Origin: Balneolaceae bacterium
Lineage (GTDB): Bacteria; Bacteroidota; Rhodothermia; Balneolales; Balneolaceae
Reading direction: 5' to 3'
Assembly (NCBI GenBank): GCA_003555185.1
Contig: PWFZ01000417.1
Coordinates: 1 to 7,042 of the forward strand
Length of the DNA: 7,042 nucleotides
The translations under genes and the position numbers were made by a program. A model generated the notes under the pieces. That model was not told the DNA's origin and did no database searches. It worked only from the letters and a program-made list of their open reading frames with translations. Positions 1-4,495 of the stretch are shown here, one piece after another. Position 1 is the first letter of the stretch. Each line of letters starts with the position of its first letter.

Positions 1-378
1 ATACAAGAACATCGGTACTTCCCGATAATCACAGTCCATATCATAATCTTTCACCCACGAATTAATTTTTTTCAATGCTTCAATTCGGGAGTTTGCCACC
101 TTTTTAACGGTATCAATATCGTATTTTGCCAAAAGTGAGGAGAGTAATTGATCAATCGTTAAATACAAATTTCCGGTGCTTGAACTCGTCGCTACTCCAC
201 CTATTATTTTGCTTTCTAGTACAACTACTTTCAATCCCAATTGTGCCAGCTGGAGTCCTGTAGAGATTCCAGTAATTCCCCCACCGATTATAGCCACATC
301 GCAAGTGGTATCATTTTTTAGTTTGGGATAATCTTTTTTGGTTGAAAATTGATTCCAAATATTATTATTAGCATTCAT
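1..378 (-). CDS. FAD-dependent oxidoreductase, DAO fold, N-terminal part (cut by left window edge)
   Basis: The reading frame is open from an ATG at 376-378 to the window edge and gives 126 residues. Residues 27-55 form a Rossmann beta-alpha-beta FAD-binding unit: DVAIIGGGITG, with the dinucleotide motif GGGITG at 32-37, and the strand-ending acidic residue E55 in VVVLE, which normally contacts the ribose. A short lead with a W at residue 8 and PKL at 18-20 precedes the fold. From memory this layout resembles glycine/D-amino-acid oxidase-like proteins, especially the group carrying a C-terminal Rieske 2Fe-2S domain, but the C-terminal half is outside the window, so substrate and Rieske domain cannot be judged. 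The protein is expected to be cytoplasmic. No strong Shine-Dalgarno sequence precedes the ATG (the upstream bases read gagtgactcccgct). The start is chosen because the Rossmann fold begins at a normal distance from it. The gene is separated from the SPW gene by a terminator and probably has its own promoter. Confidence 0.85.
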   Translation of the reverse strand, partial: MNANNNIWNQFSTKKDYPKLKNDTTCDVAIIGGGITGISTGLQLAQLGLKVVVLESKIIGGVATSSSTGNLYLTIDQLLSSLLAKYDIDTVKKVANSRIEALKKINSWVKDYDMDCDYREVPMFLY

Positions 379-493
379 AGCGGGAGTCACTCTTTTTTAA
401 GGTTTGAAAGGGTTAATACTAGCTCCTATCCATTTAATTATTGTTAGGCAGACCATCTAAAAATGATGATACCCCTGCATCTCTTGCTGTATA

Positions 494-531
494 AAAATGT
501 CCCGGATAAGCTAATCTCTCCGGGACGTTTT
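494..531 (-). terminator. Rho-independent terminator after the SPW gene
   Basis: The seven-base arms GTCCCGG (499-505) and CCGGGAC (520-526) are perfectly complementary around a 14-nt loop. Read on the minus strand the hairpin is followed by ATTTTT, the usual U-tract. It sits about 35 nt after the stop codon of the SPW gene and ahead of the FAD oxidoreductase gene. On the plus strand the second arm is followed by GTTTT, and A/T pairs flank both arms, so it could work weakly in both directions. Confidence 0.8.
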
Positions 532-560
532 AAACTGTATATCGTTTTGTTCCGGCTTGA

Positions 561-932
561 TCAAACTCTTTGGGTGGATCTCTTCGGCGCCCGCTGAGGA
601 ACCTTATCAGTCATCAATCCTGTAACAACTACTGCAAGACCCAGAATTAAATGTGGCCAGAATACAATATTTACAAATCCAAATAACCACGGAGATATGG
701 CAAGTATTAAACCACCTGCTATATCCAATCCTAAATGAGTTCTCATGGAAATATTTGGCGAGGCACCGTACTCATAGTCTGTAAACATGCTGTATAAAAT
801 AACGGCAATCCCTATAATAATCGGCAGCCACATCGCCACCCCTCCGGTGGCAAAGCCCAAGACGAATGGTGATAATACTAGCACTATACCCATCAGGTAA
901 TCCATTAAACCGTGCGTTTTGGTTGCGATCAT
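561..932 (-). CDS. SPW repeat membrane protein
   Basis: This 123-residue, very hydrophobic protein with about four membrane helices contains two copies of one unit. Copy 1 has H7, D11, S21-P22-F23, G26, W35 and T51-D52. Copy 2 has H66, D70, S80-P81-W82, G85, W92 and T108-D109. The spacing between matching residues is 57-59. This is the arrangement of the SPW repeat family, small inner-membrane proteins of unknown biochemical function. A basic tail (residues 110-123, rich in R, K and Q) is probably cytoplasmic. The start is well supported: AAGGAGGAG lies 2 nt before the ATG (935-943). It lies 173 nt downstream of the SDR gene on the same strand and is closed by the hairpin at 494-531, so it may be transcribed alone or as the tail of an SDR transcript. 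The neighbouring genes suggest a role in envelope or general stress, but this is inference from context only. Confidence 0.88.
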   Translation of the reverse strand: MIATKTHGLMDYLMGIVLVLSPFVLGFATGGVAMWLPIIIGIAVILYSMFTDYEYGASPNISMRTHLGLDIAGGLILAISPWLFGFVNIVFWPHLILGLAVVVTGLMTDKVPQRAPKRSTQRV

Positions 933-934
933 AA

Positions 935-943
935 CTCCTCCTT
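935..943 (-). promoter_or_regulatory. Strong Shine-Dalgarno site of the SPW gene
   Basis: Read on the minus strand, the bases are AAGGAGGAG followed by TT and the ATG at 930-932. This near-perfect match to the 16S rRNA 3' end fixes the SPW start and shows that the host uses canonical Shine-Dalgarno initiation, at least for some genes. Confidence 0.75.
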
Positions 944-987
944 GATTAATTGTATTTTGATTTCTGTTTAATTGTCTCTTGGCACTG

Positions 988-1015
988 AAGAGGGGGGAAT
1001 CCCTCCTTATTTTTT
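988..1015 (+). terminator. Terminator-like hairpin on the plus strand with no matching gene
   Basis: On the plus strand AAGAGGG (988-994) can pair with CCCTC-C-TT (1001-1008, one C bulged) around the loop GGGAAT. It is followed by A and a run of six T (1010-1015). This has the form of an intrinsic terminator, but both flanking genes are on the minus strand, so it could only end an antisense transcript running through the SPW gene towards the SDR gene. On the minus strand the same bases form AAGGAGGG, a strong ribosome-binding-like sequence, partly buried in the hairpin. The stem is short, so the call is tentative. Confidence 0.35.
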
Positions 1016-1036
1016 ACCTGCTTATTTACTTATTAA

Positions 1037-1049
1037 TGAGAAGTTCTCA
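1037..1049. repeat. 13-bp perfect palindrome in the SDR-SPW gap
   Basis: TGAGAA and TTCTCA flank a single central G, giving a compact dyad with no tail of T bases. It lies about 105 nt before the SPW start codon and about 55 nt after the SDR stop. It could be a protein-binding operator for SPW. It is too short and loop-free to be a good RNA hairpin. Confidence 0.25.
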
Positions 1050-1105
1050 ACTTTATTGCTCTTTTCCGTAGCATTTTACTGATTAAAAAGTGCCTCTCTA
1101 TAAGC

Positions 1106-2137
1106 CTAAAGTTCCTGATATTTCACTGCAGCTTCATCCGTCTTTTTGGTAAGTACGTTTCTAGATAGTTTAGATTCGCTTTCATACCCTTTTTGAGATT
1201 TATGCTGTCCGCTTATAGGTTTATCAGGCAAGAAATAGTTGTCCAGTTTAAACATCGAAATTGTGAAATCGGGTGCAAGCACCTGTAAAAGCGAAATTAA
1301 TTTTGCAGGGAACGTTAAAACCAAAGTTTGATCCCCTCTTTTAATTGCATTAATAATTCTGTTTGCCGATGTATCTGCGTTCATCGATATGCCGGGTAAT
1401 GAATCTGCTATTTTAAACCATGCATACTCCTTTTCATGTTTCCCTTTTACATTAATATTTCGCGGGCTCCCGGTTCTCATCAAGCCGGGATAAACAGATG
1501 TAATTCTGATATTACGTTCATTAACCTCTGCGGTAACGCCTTTAGAAAGTCCTGATAATGCATGCTTGCTGATAGTGTAAGGAAGAAGATGCGGGTAGCT
1601 TATAATTCCTCCAACTGAAACGATATTCACAATTCTCCCTATTTTCTTCCTTTTCATTTCGGGCAACACTTCATTGATTAAATTTAACGGACCCCATGTG
1701 TGAACATCCATGGCTTTTTGAAAATCCTCTTCATCCATTAAATCCATTGGCCCCACCTGAACAATACTGGCATTGTTAATAAGTACATCAACAGTTCCGA
1801 GCTCAGCATTAATGCGCTGGATCAGCTGTTTTACCTGCTCTTTATCGGTGATATCACAGGGAACAGCAAGATGTTTCGATGTTATTTTTTCCAAATCTAG
1901 AGAAGCTTCTTTAAGTGATTTTTCTGATCGGCCACAAATCACAACTTTGCCACCCTCCCGGGCTATTTTCCTTGCCAATACTAATCCCAGTCCACGGGTG
2001 CCTCCGGCTATCAGAACAACTTTATTGTTCAGAGGAAATGTACGTCTTGCACGCATTATTGACTTACTTAGCAGATATGTACCTATTGCCAAAGCTGAGT
2101 AGGTACCAAGTTTATTTACCAGTTTTGAATATCTCAT
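1106..2137 (-). CDS. Membrane-anchored short-chain dehydrogenase/reductase (classical SDR)
   Basis: This 343-residue protein is a putative NAD(P)H-dependent oxidoreductase. A hydrophobic N-terminal stretch (about residues 12-28) and a basic patch RARR (29-32) look like a membrane anchor. The SDR core follows: cofactor loop GGTRGLG at 45-51, R70 at the end of the second strand (suggesting NADP preference), CD at 94-95 for the adenine ring, NNAS at 121-124, catalytic S174, and Y187-x3-K191. PG at 217-218 closes the active site. All catalytic residues are intact. The C-terminal ~100 residues extend past the usual 250-residue SDR and include an aromatic, proline-rich part and a charged tail (310-343). 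Substrate is not predictable. The start at 2137 is the first ATG that keeps the anchor, but no strong Shine-Dalgarno site precedes it. It is divergent from the Rho-N-like gene and lies upstream of SPW on the same strand, consistent with a stress-related unit. Confidence 0.9.
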   Translation of the reverse strand: MRYSKLVNKLGTYSALAIGTYLLSKSIMRARRTFPLNNKVVLIAGGTRGLGLVLARKIAREGGKVVICGRSEKSLKEASLDLEKITSKHLAVPCDITDKEQVKQLIQRINAELGTVDVLINNASIVQVGPMDLMDEEDFQKAMDVHTWGPLNLINEVLPEMKRKKIGRIVNIVSVGGIISYPHLLPYTISKHALSGLSKGVTAEVNERNIRITSVYPGLMRTGSPRNINVKGKHEKEYAWFKIADSLPGISMNADTSANRIINAIKRGDQTLVLTFPAKLISLLQVLAPDFTISMFKLDNYFLPDKPISGQHKSQKGYESESKLSRNVLTKKTDEAAVKYQEL

Positions 2138-2180
2138 GATATAGTTGATTTAAATTCTCTCTCCATTTTTAATTTATACA

Positions 2181-2235
2181 TGGAACATTATCAAATGATC
2201 CCTGCCTGTTAAACTTTCTTTAGTTTTTGGAACAT
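2181..2235. repeat. Two direct copies of TGGAACAT in the divergent promoter region
   Basis: TGGAACAT occurs at 2181-2188 and again at 2228-2235, 47 bp apart, in the 160-bp gap between the divergent SDR and Rho-N-like genes. The second copy runs into AACATGTT (2231-2238), an 8-bp perfect palindrome. Both copies continue with a similar TTAT. GGAAC also resembles the -35 element of some extracytoplasmic-function sigma factors. These could be regulator or alternative sigma sites, but 8-bp repeats in AT-rich DNA can also arise by chance. Confidence 0.25.
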
Positions 2236-2257
2236 GTTATACCGGTAGGCTTATAAC
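2227..2257 (+). promoter_or_regulatory. Possible promoter of the small Rho-N-like gene
   Basis: TTGGAA (2227-2232) and TTATAA (2251-2256) are separated by 18 bp and lie about 40 bp upstream of the start codon, a plausible sigma-70-like arrangement. Shifting by one base gives TATAAC at 19 bp. The -35 box is a weak match, and it overlaps the second TGGAACAT copy, so an alternative sigma factor or regulator could act here instead. Confidence 0.3.
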
Positions 2258-2285
2258 TTATTATTCAAGAGATATCCAAATAAAT

Positions 2286-2293
2286 AAGGAGGG
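2286..2293 (+). promoter_or_regulatory. Strong Shine-Dalgarno site of the Rho-N-like gene
   Basis: AAGGAGGG lies 4 nt before the ATG at 2298. The surrounding 14 bases (2282-2295) are identical to the minus-strand sequence at 999-1012, where no start codon follows. Confidence 0.7.
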
Positions 2294-2297
2294 ATGT

Positions 2298-2546
2298 ATG
2301 CCTGACGAAGACAGAATGGAACAAATCAAAAATGAAGATCAGTACGAAGCACTTCGAGACAAAGGAATGAGTAAAGAGAAAGCGGCACGAATTGCCAATT
2401 CTGAAAATGAGGCAAAAGGTGGAAAGCACAAGAAGTATGAAGAATGGACAAAAAGTGAGCTCTATGATAAAGTAGTTGAGGTGGGTATTGAAGGACGGTC
2501 TAAAATGAGCAAAGATGAGTTGATAGATTCATTAAGGAACCATTAA
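2298..2546 (+). CDS. Small charged protein with a C-terminal Rho-N/SAP-like motif
   Basis: This 82-residue, highly charged protein has no membrane segment or signal peptide. The N-terminal half (about 13-36) has a helix-turn-helix-like pattern, QYEALRDKGMSKEKAARIAN, followed by a flexible K/G-rich linker (37-46). The C-terminal half (47-82) has the pattern W-T-K-x-E-L-Y ... G-I-E-G-R-S-K-M-S-K-D-E-L-I, typical of the short helical Rho termination factor N-terminal (SAP/LEM-like) fold that binds nucleic acid. Similar small proteins are common near stress genes in bacteria and haloarchaea; their function is not established. It is not Rho itself, as it lacks the RNA-binding barrel and ATPase. 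The start is certain: AAGGAGGG (2286-2293) lies just upstream. It is the only plus-strand gene in the window, divergent from the SDR and convergent with PfpI. Nucleic-acid binding is inferred from the motif. Confidence 0.82.
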   Translation: MPDEDRMEQIKNEDQYEALRDKGMSKEKAARIANSENEAKGGKHKKYEEWTKSELYDKVVEVGIEGRSKMSKDELIDSLRNH

Positions 2547-2672
2547 GCAGGAAAAAAGAAGAAAAAGGCAAAGCTTGATTGCAGCCGTTGATGGGCAGCT
2601 GAGCTGCCATTCCCCCTCCCCAGCGGAGCTACTGAAATAGAGTAAGCAGCTGAACATATCAACTCCAGAATA

Positions 2673-2703
2673 AAAAGATCCCTTCGCAGAAAAGGGATCT
2701 TTT
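2673..2703. terminator. Bidirectional Rho-independent terminator between convergent genes
   Basis: The 12-base arms AAAAGATCCCTT (2673-2684) and AAGGGATCTTTT (2692-2703) are perfectly complementary around a 7-nt loop. On the minus strand the hairpin ends in TTTTTA and on the plus strand in TTTTC, so it can end both the plus-strand Rho-N-like transcript and the minus-strand PfpI transcript. It lies about 130 nt after the first stop and 20 nt after the second. Confidence 0.88.
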
Positions 2704-2722
2704 CAGCAAATAAAACGGATGG

Positions 2723-3283
2723 TTAATGAGCCATTTCTTTTTGAACTATCTCTCGAAAGGCTTTAATCATTGCTTTGTTAAAGGCAGGAAGATCAGCCGG
2801 TTTACGGCTTGTTATCAGTTTGTTTTCAACCACTACTTCTTCATCAACCCATTCTGCTCCTGCATTAATTAAGTCGGTTTTTATAGAAGGATAAGAAGTT
2901 AGTTTTCTCCCCTTCAGCTCCCCGGTTTCAATTAGCAGTTGAGGACCGTGACAAATAGCGGCTATTGGCTTTTTGTCCATAAAAAACTCTTTTATAAACT
3001 GAACTGCCTGATCATTCATTCTTAGTTTATCGGGATTTAATACTCCCCCCGGCAGCATTAAACCATTGTAATTTTTGCTCTTGGCTTCCTCCAGTGGAAC
3101 ATCCACCGGATACTCATTACTCCATTTTGTATTATCCCATGCTCTTATGTGATTTTTATTTGGAGAAACAATATGCGAAATAATTCCCGCTTCCTTCATT
3201 GCATTTCGCGGGTCGCTTAGTTCTACCTCTTCAAAGCCATCTGTTGCAAGTATGGCTATTGTTAAATCATTTAACTCTTTCAT
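2723..3283 (-). CDS. PfpI/DJ-1 family (class I glutamine amidotransferase-like) protein
   Basis: This 186-residue protein has the usual length of the PfpI/YhbO group. Key features are an early strand with D15-G16-F17-E18-E19, whose conserved Glu supports the nucleophile; the glycine-rich turn LPGG at 77-80; and the nucleophile elbow AAICHGPQ, with C111 followed by H112. The segment TSRKPADLPAF (159-169) is typical of PfpI proteins. The catalytic residues look intact. Family members have been described as intracellular proteases, chaperones and glyoxal or protein deglycases, and the exact activity of this one cannot be told. It is cytoplasmic, with no signal peptide. The start gives the normal N-terminal strand, but the ribosome binding site is weak. 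It follows the K+ channel by 120 nt on the same strand and ends 20 nt before a strong terminator. Context supports a role against carbonyl, oxidative or osmotic stress. Confidence 0.9.
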   Translation of the reverse strand: MKELNDLTIAILATDGFEEVELSDPRNAMKEAGIISHIVSPNKNHIRAWDNTKWSNEYPVDVPLEEAKSKNYNGLMLPGGVLNPDKLRMNDQAVQFIKEFFMDKKPIAAICHGPQLLIETGELKGRKLTSYPSIKTDLINAGAEWVDEEVVVENKLITSRKPADLPAFNKAMIKAFREIVQKEMAH

Positions 3284-3403
3284 ATTCTTGATTTTTTGAT
3301 TTTGATTCTCTGTTTATGGGGGAGAAATCCTGTTCTTTTATTATCACCTCTCCCTTATCCATTTTTAGAGAATTATTGAAGAAGTGTTCCCCACTAAACC
3401 TGA

Positions 3404-4480
3404 TTAATGGTAATTGTTATCCATCCGCCAACCGGTAAAAATATCGAGTTGATTTAGAACTAATCGCAATTGAAATATCAGTTCAAGCACCTTCCCATTT
3501 TGAGCTGCATCCATCAGATTAAGACCGGGCAGCACGTCGGTCATTGACTTGCAAATATTTTTATACTCTTCTTCATCAATGTGATCAGGAGATGGATTTT
3601 TAAGATGTCCCTTAAGGTCTTTTGAAAGATGCTGTTTTACAATTATGAACATAAGCTCATATGCAACTTTACCTAATTCCTCGGCTATGTTTGTAAGACG
3701 TTTAAACCTCTTATCGGTTGATAGTATTTGAGTTGCTATAGCCATCTGTGAGATAGAACGAATCATAAATTCAGGTGAATATATTGGATCTTTAGATCGG
3801 TAAAAAAGGTCCAATATCGGAAACTGATGCATCTTTTGATGAATTGTGTGCATGGAGATAAGTAAGGTTTGCAACCTCAGGCGCAGGTCTTCCGGTTCTT
3901 CATTTTTCAGCGAACGAATAATCGCATCAACCCCATAACCGCTTCGACCTGTTTCTGCCCACAATCGAAGAGACAGCGCATTCCGATCAGAAACACCGGA
4001 TACAATACTTATAAGATAGGTTATAATGCCTGTTAATAATGCAAACCCCAGTGCCGCCTGGATAACCGCGGTGATTTGTAATGCTCCACTCAGAGGTGTT
4101 ATGTCTCCATAACCGAGTACCGCTGCGGTTATTCCACTAAAATAAAGAGCATCAACAAACCCCAAAACATCCCATTCGTCAGATGCTCTGAAATATTCGA
4201 GATATGGCCAATAAATAAATGTAAAGCCCAAAATATATAGCCCAATCCAAACTGCAATAGCGGCTACGATCATTGCAGGGCAAGACATCGCAACCACATT
4301 GCGACGGTAGCGCGGGCGAAACCGAATGATTCTCATTGCAGCCTTCCAAACTACCCGAAAAATAGCCCCTGCAATTACTCCATCAGTATCAACATGTAGG
4401 ACAGTCAAAATTATGTCACAGACAATAATCAGAACAAGTATTACCCCAAACAGTGCGATCAACCAACTTAAATCTACCAT
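3404..4480 (-). CDS. Potassium channel with three membrane helices and a long C-terminal helical domain
   Basis: This 358-residue inner-membrane protein is of the two-helix pore (Ion_trans_2) type. An extra N-terminal helix (about 4-28) is followed by a basic cytoplasmic link (49-60, many R). The pore unit has an outer helix (68-92), a pore helix (108-121), a filter VLGYGD (121-126) and an inner helix (133-162). GYGD is intact, which indicates K+ selectivity, but the usual TVGYGD is changed to VLGYGD. The C-terminal 190 residues are soluble and mainly helical, rich in M, H and Q around 205-225. They show no RCK/TrkA nucleotide-binding motif and no cyclic-nucleotide domain, so the gating input is unknown. 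Such channels act as tetramers. Translation is well supported: AGGTGA (4486-4491) precedes the ATG by 5 nt. The gene starts only 15 nt after the MnhD stop and is probably co-transcribed with the antiporter, where it could balance charge or K+. Confidence 0.85.
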   Translation of the reverse strand: MVDLSWLIALFGVILVLIIVCDIILTVLHVDTDGVIAGAIFRVVWKAAMRIIRFRPRYRRNVVAMSCPAMIVAAIAVWIGLYILGFTFIYWPYLEYFRASDEWDVLGFVDALYFSGITAAVLGYGDITPLSGALQITAVIQAALGFALLTGIITYLISIVSGVSDRNALSLRLWAETGRSGYGVDAIIRSLKNEEPEDLRLRLQTLLISMHTIHQKMHQFPILDLFYRSKDPIYSPEFMIRSISQMAIATQILSTDKRFKRLTNIAEELGKVAYELMFIIVKQHLSKDLKGHLKNPSPDHIDEEEYKNICKSMTDVLPGLNLMDAAQNGKVLELIFQLRLVLNQLDIFTGWRMDNNYH

Positions 4481-4485
4481 TATTT

Positions 4486-4491
4486 CACCTA
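4486..4491 (-). promoter_or_regulatory. Ribosome binding site of the K+ channel gene
   Basis: Read on the minus strand, AGGTGA lies 5 nt before the channel ATG (4478-4480) and inside the 15-nt gap after the MnhD stop (4496-4498). It fixes the start, and the tight spacing indicates an operon link with the antiporter genes. Confidence 0.6.
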
Positions 4492-4495
4492 TTTG

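Noticed and set aside
379..493. Promoter or leader for the FAD oxidoreductase
   Set aside because: The region is AT-rich, but no -35/-10 pair with good spacing or structured leader stands out.
1773..2139. Plus-strand open frames of 109 and 74 codons
   Set aside because: They lie wholly antisense to the SDR gene, whose frame has every catalytic motif. Their products show no recognisable domain.
2594..2654. Near-palindrome GGCAGCTGAGCTGCC and a second GCAGCTGA at 2647-2654
   Set aside because: The first could form only a 5-bp stem and is followed by C-rich DNA, not T. The 8-bp repetition is weak and the strong terminator lies just after it.
3266..3346. 26-codon minus-strand frame starting GTG upstream of PfpI and overlapping its start
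   Set aside because: A purine-rich GGGAGAG precedes it but directly abuts the GTG, too close for normal initiation. The peptide has no recognisable feature.
3320..3354. 6-bp inverted repeat (GGGAGA/TCTCCC) between channel and PfpI
   Set aside because: The loop is about 23 nt and no T-tract follows, so it is not a credible terminator or riboswitch.
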